Below are positions 40,261 through 48,501 of a stretch of 64,000 bases of DNA, piece by piece (the first letter of the stretch is position 1; the number at the start of each line of letters is the position of its first letter). The stretch is from a virus: positions 19,312-83,311 of the IMG/VR virus record IMGVR_UViG_3300042870_001850, one strand, 5' to 3'. The notes under the pieces were generated by a model, which did not search any database, was not told the origin of the DNA, and saw only the letters and a list, made by a program, of their open reading frames with translations. A program made the position numbers and the translations under genes.

Positions 40261-40545
40261 ATGAAAATTACTCCTAAGGTGCCTAAAAAAATTCCACTTC
40301 TCGAGGCCGCATTTAAGACTGGTAAGTATCAAATTTGTCCGGACGTCAGTTTTGCCCACCCGCGTATTGTTGAGCCAACGCACAACCCAGACCGTGACAA
40401 TCAAGTTGCTCGTTGGGTGCCAGAGCAGTTTTCTTACCAAATGCCAGACGGTGGTACATTTTTTTGCGATCTCTTGCAAAATGGCGACCCAAAAACACCA
40501 TGGGACACGACTCAAGCAGATGAGTTAACAGAAGAAGACTTTTAA
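40261..40545 (+). CDS. Small hypothetical protein
   Basis: 94 residues from the ATG two bases after the preceding stop. Begins MKITPKVPKKIPLLEAAF and has a beta-rich middle (CPDVSFAHPRIVEPTHN). Stop overlaps the next ATG by one base. Not recognised. Confidence 0.5.
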   Translation: MKITPKVPKKIPLLEAAFKTGKYQICPDVSFAHPRIVEPTHNPDRDNQVARWVPEQFSYQMPDGGTFFCDLLQNGDPKTPWDTTQADELTEEDF

Positions 40546-40853
40546 TGAAAAGAACAAGAATAACTGCGGGCGAAAACTTGTATGACGCGACAAAAGATCT
40601 TGAGAGAACAGAAGGAAAACTTTTAGAGCTTATGTACATCGCAGGACTTGATAACACGGACGTCGACACTGTTACAATTGACGAACTTATTGAAGCCCTT
40701 AGAAAAGGGTTTGTCTATACTTCTGCTGTTGGAAATTCTTATAACGTTGGAGCTACTGCCTTTCTTAGACAAGAAAACTTTCATTTAGTTATCCAAGCTC
40801 GTAAATATTGGTGGTACCGCCAACTTGCAAAAGGAGCACTAAGCCGTGGATAA
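40545..40853 (+). CDS. Hypothetical helical protein
   Basis: 102 residues with charged N-terminus and hydrophobic-aromatic C-terminus (LVIQARKYWWYRQLAKG). Coupled to genes on both sides. Not recognised. Confidence 0.5.
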   Translation: MKRTRITAGENLYDATKDLERTEGKLLELMYIAGLDNTDVDTVTIDELIEALRKGFVYTSAVGNSYNVGATAFLRQENFHLVIQARKYWWYRQLAKGALSRG

Positions 40854-41580
40854 CATAGTACTTAGAACAGCGACTGTTACGCGGCTGATTAGCAACACGC
40901 TTGCCACAAGTACCTTTGAAGAAGGAAAAACGTACCGCGAAGATTCATCTGCACGCGCGTTGGCAGAATACGCTACTTTTAATATTGACAGACGGACAGT
41001 TGCAATCGGTGGCAGTGAAGAAATCTGGCTATTTGATTTGATGAAAGAAATGGACCCTTCGTGGTACGAAATGATCAACTCAGTGCAGACAATAACTGAA
41101 ATGGCCTTTTTAATGAAAAATCCTCGTAAAATTCTTTCATTTTGTGCATGCATTCCGTCTACTATGTGTTTATGGCTATCAAATATGGCCGATCCAGAAA
41201 CTGAATTGACATTTGTCAATAACCCGATGCTTGACGCGTACGAGCAGCACATGATACCTGTCAGTGACACTCACACATATTCAAAGTATTCAGTAATTGA
41301 TTATGATGACTTGGAAAATGGTATTGAAGACAAGTATGATTTTATTGCAGCTATGGCGTGGGACATTGTAAGCGATCCAGATTTGCAACGCCAAGCTGTC
41401 GATGCACTTGCGCCGGGTGGTATTTTATGTGTTGCTCTTACAAATAATGGAGGCAAGCTGTACACAGACTCGTATCATGCGCATCCATACACTGAATTTC
41501 ATGAGAATCTTGGGAAGATGGACGGGCATACATACCATATTCCGGCCTTGTACGCGCACACACTATTCATAAAGAACTAA
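40846..41580 (+). CDS. Possible SAM-dependent methyltransferase-like protein
   Basis: 244 residues, GTG start, overlapping the gene before by 8 bases. RRTVAIGGSEEIWLFDLMKEMD resembles a first Rossmann strand, and DFIAAMAWDIVSDPDLQRQAVDALAPGGILCVAL resembles the motif IV to strand 5 region of class I methyltransferases. The Gly-rich motif I is poor. Assignment is tentative. Confidence 0.45.
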   Translation: MDNIVLRTATVTRLISNTLATSTFEEGKTYREDSSARALAEYATFNIDRRTVAIGGSEEIWLFDLMKEMDPSWYEMINSVQTITEMAFLMKNPRKILSFCACIPSTMCLWLSNMADPETELTFVNNPMLDAYEQHMIPVSDTHTYSKYSVIDYDDLENGIEDKYDFIAAMAWDIVSDPDLQRQAVDALAPGGILCVALTNNGGKLYTDSYHAHPYTEFHENLGKMDGHTYHIPALYAHTLFIKN

Positions 41581-41703
41581 TACTTATCGGCAGCAATGCC
41601 GTTGACTGGTTAACGAGTGCCGCAAAAAAACTATCTTCAACGTCTGACATTAGTGCGCCAGTTGCGTTCTTTGATGCTGTTTTAATGTATAATTTGCATT
41701 GGC
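41581..41703 (+). other. Gap with an open frame lacking a start
   Basis: A frame shifted relative to the preceding gene stays open through the gap (ELILIGSNAVDWLTSAAKK and on to 41713) and looks protein-like, but no ATG, GTG or TTG opens it. It may be a decayed gene end or the product of a frameshift. TATAAT at 41688-41693, ten bases before the ATG at 41704, looks like the promoter of the next gene. Confidence 0.3.
41688..41693 (+). promoter_or_regulatory. -10 element before the second part of the oxygenase array
   Basis: TATAAT ten bases upstream of the ATG at 41704, implying a leader of only a few bases. Confidence 0.45.
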
Positions 41704-42369
41704 ATGGACACTAAGACGCTTCTTTCTAATTTACAAGTAGTAGATGAATACATACCGAAGAATGATGTCAAAGTTCTTCTTGATTTCTGTGAATCATTTC
41801 ACGAGTGGGACAACGGGTATGATAGATGTCCTGATCTTTCAAGCGTTGACATTGATGGCAAATACCGATACGATATTGAAGAAATGCATATAGCGCAAAA
41901 CCATAGCTATTTGCACCCTCTTGTTCTTAAGTACCAAAAAAAGATAGAAGAGTACGCGAGTGCTGTATACGGAAGATCTCTTACTACGTACCACAATATG
42001 CATCTTCGCAAGTATTTTGAAGGCGACAAGTTCGACGAGCACTTTGACTCTGAAGGAAAAGACGAAGGCAAGATTCAACGACTGCCAGGATACAGCTCTT
42101 CTGACAAAGTTCCGGCAGCGCTAATAGAAATTGCAGTTAACATGTATCTAAACGATGATTATTCTGGTGGAGAAATCTACTTTCCAGATCACGATGTGTC
42201 AATAAAACCAAAACCAGGGCAACTTATAATGTTTCCAGGTGGGCACGAGTTTAAGCACGGAGTCCGCACAGTAACTAGCGGCAGCAGGTACACTATGGCT
42301 TCGTTTTTGACAACACCTAAGCTACTAATGCTGCACGCGGCAGCGTACAACGGAGCAGCCAGTGAGTAG
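41704..42369 (+). CDS. P4H-like 2OG-Fe(II) oxygenase (array gene 10)
   Basis: 221 residues. DEHFDSEG gives H113 and D115, FKHGVRTV gives H185, SGSRYTMASFL gives R195. YSGGEIYFPDHD is the core strand. Opens the second half of the array after the small-gene insertion and overlaps the next start by 8 bases. Complete site. Confidence 0.85.
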   Translation: MDTKTLLSNLQVVDEYIPKNDVKVLLDFCESFHEWDNGYDRCPDLSSVDIDGKYRYDIEEMHIAQNHSYLHPLVLKYQKKIEEYASAVYGRSLTTYHNMHLRKYFEGDKFDEHFDSEGKDEGKIQRLPGYSSSDKVPAALIEIAVNMYLNDDYSGGEIYFPDHDVSIKPKPGQLIMFPGGHEFKHGVRTVTSGSRYTMASFLTTPKLLMLHAAAYNGAASE

Positions 42370-43216
42370 CGCACATCATCTAGGCGGAGGGACTGTAGTA
42401 TTCCGCAACGCAATCACAGTTCCGCAAAATACAATTATCCCGTATCTTGAAGAACTAAAAGAACAGTCACGCAGCGAAATGTTTACTATCGTCAAAGATG
42501 AAGACGGCAATCCACTGCATGCTCTTAATCAAGGTGGGTTTATCTACGATCTTGAAAAGATCAATCGCGCTCCGGTTCGAATGATGAACCTTACGCATCC
42601 GTTTTTCCAAGAGTGTGAGAATGCTTTGTATGACGCGCTTTTGCAGTACATTGAAATGTTTCCTGCAGTTCTTCAGTCTCTGTGGTGGAGAAGTGAGGGC
42701 CACATTCTTGCGTATGACAAAGGCGCTGCTCTAGGATTTCATTCAGACAACGACGTCAACTACCGCTACGGTGCAGTTCCGCCTACAGAGCACGCAACAC
42801 GGAATGTGCTAAGCGCGTTGATCTATTTCAATGACTGCATTGATGAAGGCGAAGAAGAGACTCAGTATTCTTTTTCTGGCGGCCACATGAGTGTTCCGTA
42901 CTTTAATGCGGACATCAAACCGCGCACGGGGGACATTTGCATGATGCCAGCAAACTACATCGGTGCTCACGAGATTGCAGAAGTCACGCGAGGCACTAGA
43001 TACTCATATCTTGGGTGGTTTGCGCAGGGATCAGAAGACGCCAATAAAGGAGTAAATCCTCAGCATGAGAAAATGTCTGAATCGATTGGCGGACAATACT
43101 GGATGAAAACAATTATTGAAGACTATGAAAAGTATATCTATGACAAATATCCGGACAATGCTACTAGGCCTTCGCATCTTCTTGCAGTGTCTAATAGACA
43201 GAAGGACCACGTGTGA
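42362..43216 (+). CDS. P4H-like 2OG-Fe(II) oxygenase (array gene 11)
   Basis: 284 residues, GTG start. GFHSDNDV gives H127 and D129, GAHEIAEV gives H203, GTRYSYLGWF gives R213. With the two genes that follow it forms a subfamily marked by the start HLGGGxVVF/LF, a conserved EMFP helix, GAHE as distal site and SYLGW after the Arg. The GGEL core strand is replaced by SGGHMSVPY. Confidence 0.8.
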   Translation: MSSAHHLGGGTVVFRNAITVPQNTIIPYLEELKEQSRSEMFTIVKDEDGNPLHALNQGGFIYDLEKINRAPVRMMNLTHPFFQECENALYDALLQYIEMFPAVLQSLWWRSEGHILAYDKGAALGFHSDNDVNYRYGAVPPTEHATRNVLSALIYFNDCIDEGEEETQYSFSGGHMSVPYFNADIKPRTGDICMMPANYIGAHEIAEVTRGTRYSYLGWFAQGSEDANKGVNPQHEKMSESIGGQYWMKTIIEDYEKYIYDKYPDNATRPSHLLAVSNRQKDHV

Positions 43217-44097
43217 TGCAAAATAACAACGTAGAAGCTCAACATCTTGGCGGCGGAGTTGTCTTATTTAAGAACGCTCTTAAGTGGGACTGGGACAAAG
43301 TAATAGATCTCGCTGAAGAAATATGTGCAAGAGAGCACAGCAGTATGTATACTGAGTCTGTCGATCCCGAAACTGGAGAATTTGCTTATCTTAATCGAAG
43401 TGGTTTTTACTTTAGACCGGAGTCTGTTGATGAAATGCCGCGCCGTGGGTCTCGTATTCATCAAGACGATAGACCAGAGGTTGTTGAATTTTTGACTTTT
43501 CTAGAAGAAGCTAGAGATTCTTATTTGATGAAGTACATGGAAATGTTTCCTATTGCGTTCAAAACGATTTGGTGGAAAATTAAAGGTCATATAGTTTCAT
43601 ACAAACCTGGCGGGTATCTAGGCCCACATTCAGACACCAGCTCTGACTGGGCTTACGGAGTTCACGAGCCTAAGGATCAGCTCGCAACTCGGACAACTGT
43701 AGCTTCGCTTATTTACTTTAATAGCTCAGTTGACACTGAAAAAGAATTAGACGGATCAAACTTCACAGCTGGGCATCATTACTTTAACTACCTTGATATT
43801 TTAGTCAAACCAGAACGTGGCGATCTTTTAATGTTCCCGTCAAACTATATGGGAGCGCACGAAGTGCAGCCTGTCGGCGCAGGAATTAGGTACTCATATC
43901 TTGGTTGGTACTCGCACGGCACGCCAAATCCAGCAGTAAGTGAAAGTGTTACAGACCCTCTTACTGAGCCAGAGCTTGCGAAAATCGCAACTAACGTGTA
44001 CATGCCGTATCTTAAGCGTGACTTCGTGGCACACTTAAAGAGCAAAGGTATGACTAGCGTAGACATCCCTGGCTTTACTTTTGGAGATGAGCAATGA
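43216..44097 (+). CDS. P4H-like 2OG-Fe(II) oxygenase (array gene 12)
   Basis: 293 residues from the ATG at 43216 (a GTG lies one codon before). GPHSDTSS gives H138 and D140, GAHEVQPV gives H215, GIRYSYLGWY gives R225. Tandem paralogue of array gene 11. The ATG of the next gene overlaps the stop. Confidence 0.8.
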   Translation: MQNNNVEAQHLGGGVVLFKNALKWDWDKVIDLAEEICAREHSSMYTESVDPETGEFAYLNRSGFYFRPESVDEMPRRGSRIHQDDRPEVVEFLTFLEEARDSYLMKYMEMFPIAFKTIWWKIKGHIVSYKPGGYLGPHSDTSSDWAYGVHEPKDQLATRTTVASLIYFNSSVDTEKELDGSNFTAGHHYFNYLDILVKPERGDLLMFPSNYMGAHEVQPVGAGIRYSYLGWYSHGTPNPAVSESVTDPLTEPELAKIATNVYMPYLKRDFVAHLKSKGMTSVDIPGFTFGDEQ

Positions 44098-44873
44098 ACA
44101 TCAACCACTTAGGCAACGGCATTGTTCTTTTTGAGAATGCGTTAGACGTTGACGACGATTTAGTGTCTTCATATATGTCGTACTTGCAATCAACAAACAA
44201 AGAAGTGCACTTTTTTAACACAGACGATTCTTCTGAAGTTGTAAATACTTCAGGCTACAAGTTTGACAAGAATGAAGTAAATCTAGCACCTGACAGATTT
44301 ATAAGAACTGTGACGAACAGTACTCCAAAAGAATTCGTTGATCTTGTACAGCGCTACGAGGATGTTCTATACTTATGCTTAGTTGAGTACTGCAAGATTT
44401 TTCCTGTCGCTGTTGAGGCGATAACATGGAGATCGCGTGGAAGTATAGCAACGTACAAGAATGGCCAGCATATTGGGTGCCACTCAGACTCGTCCGTTCC
44501 GTGCGTGATTGGCGAAATGCCGTCTAATCAAATTGCGTTACACACGACACTCACTGCAAGCCTTGTCATGAACAGCGATTTTGTAGGTGGAGAAATTGGA
44601 TTTAGAGCTTGGGGAACGGTGGTTGACGTAGGAGCTGGAAGCATTCTGTATTACCCGTCTACGTACGTTGGCGCTCACGAGGTTCTTCCAGTTACTTCTG
44701 GAGAACGAATTGTGTATCTACAAAGATTCTGTCATGGTCATCCAGGAATTGGAATGCCAGGTGTGCATGACGACAACTTGATGAGTGGTAACCAATGGCT
44801 GCCTTCTCTAAGAGACGACGTTGGACTGGGTAATATGTATCAAGAAATAGTGAACAAATACAGTGGTCAATGA
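44094..44873 (+). CDS. P4H-like 2OG-Fe(II) oxygenase (array gene 13)
   Basis: 259 residues. GCHSDSSV gives H130 and D132, GAHEVLPV gives H195, GERIVYLQRF gives R205. Third member of the HLGxG subfamily and the most diverged; FVGGEIGFRAWG keeps the core strand. It ends the array. Confidence 0.8.
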   Translation: MNINHLGNGIVLFENALDVDDDLVSSYMSYLQSTNKEVHFFNTDDSSEVVNTSGYKFDKNEVNLAPDRFIRTVTNSTPKEFVDLVQRYEDVLYLCLVEYCKIFPVAVEAITWRSRGSIATYKNGQHIGCHSDSSVPCVIGEMPSNQIALHTTLTASLVMNSDFVGGEIGFRAWGTVVDVGAGSILYYPSTYVGAHEVLPVTSGERIVYLQRFCHGHPGIGMPGVHDDNLMSGNQWLPSLRDDVGLGNMYQEIVNKYSGQ

Positions 44874-44895
44874 AGCCGTGGATTATAAGTAAGGA

Positions 44896-44901
44896 TATAA
44901 T
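44896..44901 (+). promoter_or_regulatory. -10 element over the peroxidase start
   Basis: TATAAT ends one base before an ATG at 44902 and six bases before a second in-frame ATG at 44908. A leaderless transcript would begin at 44908; aagga at 44891-44895 would instead serve the first ATG if transcription starts further upstream. Confidence 0.4.
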
Positions 44902-45522
44902 ATGAGCATGGAATCAACTAAATACGAGTCGGTGTATGACATTCCGCTTGCAAGCGCGGATGGAGAAGAAAACTTCCTAGCGCAGTATCGTGGCAGAGTT
45001 ACACTATTTGCTAATACAACAGGCGACTGCGGAAATGCTCCACAATTTGGAATCATCGAGCAACTCTACCAAGACTACAAAGACCGTGGATTTCAAGTTG
45101 TAGCAGTTCCTACGAATGACTATTGCGGATTCGGCGTAACATATGGTATCTACGAAGACGGTATTCGTGATGCCAAAACGTCTGAAGATTTCGGCAGAGA
45201 AAAATACGGAGTAACGTATCCGTTTACTGAGTTAGTAACTTCGCGAGAAGACCGTGATGAAGAAACTGACGGAAGAAAGATCCACGATCTCTACAACTTC
45301 TTAAATCCAGACGGTGAAAAAGCTCCCATTAACGGAAACTTTGAAAAGTTTATTGTTGACAAGCACGGTAAAAGAATTGCGCGACTTGCTAATGGAATTC
45401 TCTTAAACTATGCGCATGAAAGTGGCTACTGTGATCCACCAGAAGTAGAGCTTGAGCGTCTTCGTAAAATAATTGAAGCCGCACTTGACGAAGAATACAC
45501 AGAAACACAAACACAAGGATAA
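44902..45522 (+). CDS. Glutathione-peroxidase-like protein
   Basis: 206 residues (204 if the ATG at 44908 is used). LFANTTGDCGNAPQFGIIEQLYQDYKDRGF follows the GPx pattern around the peroxidatic Cys, here C43, and VAVPTNDYCGFG follows the CNQFG region; a second Cys (C75) lies there. The usual catalytic Gln is not in place and the WNF motif reads GNF (NGNFEKFIVDKHG), so the tetrad is incomplete. It may use thioredoxin or act as a sensor. Its place right after the oxygenase array suggests dealing with peroxide from uncoupled Fe(II)/O2 chemistry. This role is inference. Confidence 0.75.
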   Translation: MSMESTKYESVYDIPLASADGEENFLAQYRGRVTLFANTTGDCGNAPQFGIIEQLYQDYKDRGFQVVAVPTNDYCGFGVTYGIYEDGIRDAKTSEDFGREKYGVTYPFTELVTSREDRDEETDGRKIHDLYNFLNPDGEKAPINGNFEKFIVDKHGKRIARLANGILLNYAHESGYCDPPEVELERLRKIIEAALDEEYTETQTQG

Positions 45523-45702
45523 ATGATGCAAATCGAAGTTCAAAAAGTAATCAATGACATTCTCGAGCAGAACAAAAATCTTGTTCTTCAACTCTCAATT
45601 GCACGAGTAACAGTGTCTGAGCTCGAAAAGATGGTTATCAATCTTGGAGGAAGTCCTGAGGATCTTCCTCTTCCGGACCCTCAAGTTCAACCACAGGAAT
45701 AG
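45523..45702 (+). CDS. Small coiled-coil protein
   Basis: 59 residues, a long helix (VQKVINDILEQNKNLVLQLS) with an acidic Pro-rich tail. The ATG lies next to the peroxidase stop, and its 3' end runs 65 bases into the opposite WhiB-like gene. Function unknown. Confidence 0.5.
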   Translation: MMQIEVQKVINDILEQNKNLVLQLSIARVTVSELEKMVINLGGSPEDLPLPDPQVQPQE

Positions 45703-46171
45703 TTTTCCTACCGCCAGATTTTTTACTGGCATGATACGCAGTTACTGCATTAGCACTTGTGCGGCTTCTCCATGTAAACTCACATGTTTCACATGACACT
45801 AGTTTCATTGTTTTCCAACGGCCACCTTCAGGTGAGTCTGCAACGATTACTTTTAGCTTACTAGGCCTTCCACTACAGCCTGGGCAGTTTGGAAATCTTT
45901 GTCTGCGAATTTCCTGCCCAGTGTGAGACACCGAAAGTGCACGACGAATTTCGCCTTCGTCTTTGCCACCCCATACGCCGTGAATTTGCTTTGTTTCTAG
46001 CGCCCACTTAAGGCACCGCAAGCGGACAGGACAAGTAAAACAAATGTTCCTGGCCGCATACTTTTCTTCTGGCACATTTGAGAAAAAGTACTTTGCAATC
46101 TTTTTATTTTGAGGCAATGCGCAGGCAGCATTGTCTTGCCAGTCTACATCACTAAGTGGCTTCTTTGTCAC
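45638..46171 (-). CDS. WhiB-like regulator with C-terminal zinc ribbon
   Basis: 177 residues, GTG start overlapping the previous stop (GTGA). The Wbl domain has C17, C44, C47 and C53 and the GVWGG turn (65-69). The C-terminal half adds a second metal site, C96-x2-C99 and C127-x2-C130, and an acidic end. A Wbl plus zinc ribbon is longer than usual (most are 80-140 residues). It would bind sigma factor and regulate phage or host promoters. It is the last gene of the large minus-strand DNA-metabolism block. Confidence 0.85.
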   Translation of the reverse strand: MTKKPLSDVDWQDNAACALPQNKKIAKYFFSNVPEEKYAARNICFTCPVRLRCLKWALETKQIHGVWGGKDEGEIRRALSVSHTGQEIRRQRFPNCPGCSGRPSKLKVIVADSPEGGRWKTMKLVSCETCEFTWRSRTSANAVTAYHASKKSGGRKTIPVVELEGPEEEDPQDFLQD

Positions 46172-46503
46172 AGGGCAACCAAAGTGATCTCAAGAATAGT
46201 GTCTACATAGTCACCTTCACGGGTCTCTCCGCTAGAGTCACATACAGTAAAGTCCATGTCACCGTCAACTTCTCCAGCGTAGACATAGAGTGACTCTCTA
46301 CCGTCAAGCATTCTAAATCCGTCACCAAGCGACACGGCAGAGCCGTCTCTTTGAAGAGCAGAAGCAAGAGCTCTACGAACAACTTCATGCTCTAGATCTA
46401 CGTGATCTACTGTAAAAAACAGCAGCGTAGAGTCAGATAGATCTTCGTGTCCACATCCGGTCCATTCTGACCAGAGACATTCTCCTACGCGCGAGTCTTT
46501 CAT
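46168..46503 (-). CDS. Hypothetical acidic protein
   Basis: 111 residues, acidic, beta/alpha mix (LLFFTVDHVDLEHEVVRRAL; ESLYVYAGEVDGDMDF). Ends overlapping the WhiB start. A TACAAT element (46514-46519, minus) lies ten bases before its ATG. Not recognised. Confidence 0.5.
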   Translation of the reverse strand: MKDSRVGECLWSEWTGCGHEDLSDSTLLFFTVDHVDLEHEVVRRALASALQRDGSAVSLGDGFRMLDGRESLYVYAGEVDGDMDFTVCDSSGETREGDYVDTILEITLVAL

Positions 46504-46513
46504 GCTGAAGATA

Positions 46514-46519
46514 ATTGTA
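46514..46519 (-). promoter_or_regulatory. -10 element before the acidic protein/WhiB pair
   Basis: TACAAT on the minus strand, ten bases before the ATG at 46503. A short inverted repeat (ACCAG/CTGGT, 46527-46543) lies just upstream. Confidence 0.35.
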
Positions 46520-46614
46520 TACTGTCACCAGATGATTTCTGGTCACTTTTGGCCGCTTATGCGCAGTTTATCACGCAGTATTGTTGCGCGTGAGAGAAGG
46601 CTTCTGGAGGGCCG

Positions 46615-47127
46615 CTACGGGTTTTGTACGTACCCATCTTGATGTGGCCAAACGTATTCGTAATCTAAAGGCGCAATGCCGGTATCTTCAGCCCAATTAA
46701 ACTTTTTATACCAGTCATAATTCTTACAAAGTAGCGCTGTTCTGTGGGTAGAGCACATTCTTTCATAATAGTCTTTGTCAAGCATCCAACTCGGGATGAT
46801 TAGCTCCTCAGACACGCGGCCAAGCTCGAGAGCTTTATCGTAAGTCCTTTGGGTTTTTTCAAGCAAAGTTGACTTGTAGCCACGAGAGATCCACTCGTAA
46901 TAAGTTGCTGAAATGTATGACACTAGAAGTGTTTCGTGGCCGCGCCACATACGAGCCACTGGGTGGTTGTACCAGCCTTTAGGTTCTCTGTGGTTGCCTT
47001 CTGGATTCAATTTGACATTGGTTAATAGACACTGCCAAGCCTCCAGTGTTTGCTTGTGCAGACGCTTGTTGTCTATATGAGAAGCCGTTTCTTCAAATGA
47101 ATACGGTGATGTAAGAAATGATTGCAT
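46615..47127 (-). CDS. Pyrimidine-dimer DNA glycosylase-like (Pyr_excise family) protein
   Basis: 170 residues. SFEETASHIDNKRLHKQTLEAWQ, NHPVARMWRGHE and YYEWISRGYKST are the conserved blocks of the phage/bacterial homologues related to T4 endonuclease V. The protein would excise UV-induced pyrimidine dimers, useful to a phage of sunlit water. It has a strong extended -10 promoter and aagga ribosome site of its own. Confidence 0.7.
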   Translation of the reverse strand: MQSFLTSPYSFEETASHIDNKRLHKQTLEAWQCLLTNVKLNPEGNHREPKGWYNHPVARMWRGHETLLVSYISATYYEWISRGYKSTLLEKTQRTYDKALELGRVSEELIIPSWMLDKDYYERMCSTHRTALLCKNYDWYKKFNWAEDTGIAPLDYEYVWPHQDGYVQNP

Positions 47128-47153
47128 GATGCCGTCCTTGTGTCGTTAAGTAC

Positions 47154-47162
47154 ACTATAACA
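47154..47162 (-). promoter_or_regulatory. Extended -10 promoter, TGTTATAGT type
   Basis: TGTTATAGT followed six bases later by AACGACA and then AAGGA before the ATG at 47127. The same arrangement occurs before the kinase gene at 60867 and, with small changes, before the helicase gene at 56121. Confidence 0.55.
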
Positions 47163-47187
47163 CATGCACCCGCAAGATTCTTAGATT

Positions 47188-48432
47188 CTAGACTTCTGGG
47201 TACCAAGTCCGCTTAACGAAGTGACGGCTGAAGCCTTTGTCAGTGTGAAGCAAGTACTCGCGATCACCGATAAGTTCTCCTTGAGGACCAGCAGGCTGAC
47301 CTTGAAGAGCTGCCATTGCCATGTCGCCAATCCACTTACCTGCCTGAGCGGCTACTGCCTTACCCCAAGTAGATTGCAGTGCAGAGTATCCGCGTGCTTC
47401 TGAGAATTCCCAATCGTCGGGAAGACCTTGCATACGAGCAGCCTCTCTATGAGTAATTAAACGAGGCTGTGTCGGGTGAACAACATGGTCAAGGCATGAG
47501 CCAGTCAGCACATTGCACCATGAGTTTGCAGGCCAACGAGCAGGCTGTGAGAAACCAAGATCAAAATCTTTTCCTCTGATCTTTTCTGCTACACCAGCCC
47601 ATGACTGTGGGAAAGTGTCGTTGTTCTGAGCAACAGCATTGCGAAGCGCCTTACTTAAATTCTCTCTGCCTGACCAGCCACCATTACCGAGAATGTCAAA
47701 TACTTCTGAGATTCTTTGAGCATGGACGTTTGACTTTGCAATGTGTCCGTCGACAAGACCATCTTTGCGAACAAGATCCTTAACGTACTTGCTTGGAGTC
47801 TTTTTGATCTTTTGTGGATCCCATGACATTTCTAAATCTTCTAGATCGCCGATGATGTCCATGATAGTTGGCATTTCTTCAGGCGCTGTTACTGATGCAC
47901 CAAAGTTAAGACCTTCTTCAGCAGCAACCCAGAAGTAACGAGGACGGTATGAGAATCCGCCAACTTGGAGGTTGTTCATCATTACGTGATAGAGGTCGTA
48001 CTTTTTATTAGACAACGACTCAACAAGGTCACGATACTTGACCATTGCATCACGTCCTTGAGTGTATGCCTGCTGAACACATTCAAAGATAATAAGCTTA
48101 GGTTGAACCTTAGCCGCATACCGCATAAACGCGCGCGTGTGTTCGTGTGCTGCTGCGTCGGGGCCGCGATTAGCAGGACCGGACCATACAGACCAACCAG
48201 AACATGGCGGACAACCGACAACTACATCTGCTTGCTGTACTGGCCACTCTGACTCATCATCGGAAAAGAAAGAACTCCAGTTGTCACCGAGGTGATGCCT
48301 GTTGAGTTCAGCAATAGGATTGCCAAAGTTTAGCGTTCCTGTGCGAAGCCGCATTTCCATGCCTGACTGAACAAAGCCATAGCTCATAAATCCAGCGAGG
48401 CCGTTGCAGTCGATAAATGTTTTCTTAGACAT
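47188..48432 (-). CDS. DNA (cytosine-5) methyltransferase
   Basis: 414 residues. DCNGLAGFMSYGFVQSG is motif I, GCPPCSGWS holds the catalytic C77 (motif IV, with PCS where most have PCQ), FECVQQAYTQG stands for motif VI, and PRLITHREAARMQGLPDDW with a following GKAV region are motifs IX-X. The variable region between lacks a recognisable target domain. It would methylate cytosine in a specific site, protecting from host restriction. Shine-Dalgarno gagga. Relation to the predicted hydroxymethylcytosine pathway is discussed in the findings. Confidence 0.85.
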   Translation of the reverse strand: MSKKTFIDCNGLAGFMSYGFVQSGMEMRLRTGTLNFGNPIAELNRHHLGDNWSSFFSDDESEWPVQQADVVVGCPPCSGWSVWSGPANRGPDAAAHEHTRAFMRYAAKVQPKLIIFECVQQAYTQGRDAMVKYRDLVESLSNKKYDLYHVMMNNLQVGGFSYRPRYFWVAAEEGLNFGASVTAPEEMPTIMDIIGDLEDLEMSWDPQKIKKTPSKYVKDLVRKDGLVDGHIAKSNVHAQRISEVFDILGNGGWSGRENLSKALRNAVAQNNDTFPQSWAGVAEKIRGKDFDLGFSQPARWPANSWCNVLTGSCLDHVVHPTQPRLITHREAARMQGLPDDWEFSEARGYSALQSTWGKAVAAQAGKWIGDMAMAALQGQPAGPQGELIGDREYLLHTDKGFSRHFVKRTWYPEV

Positions 48433-48501
48433 AGTGAGTATCCTCTATCATTCGTTATGCTTTAGTAAAACTTATCACGTCTCATTGAGAAACCGTGACC
48501 G

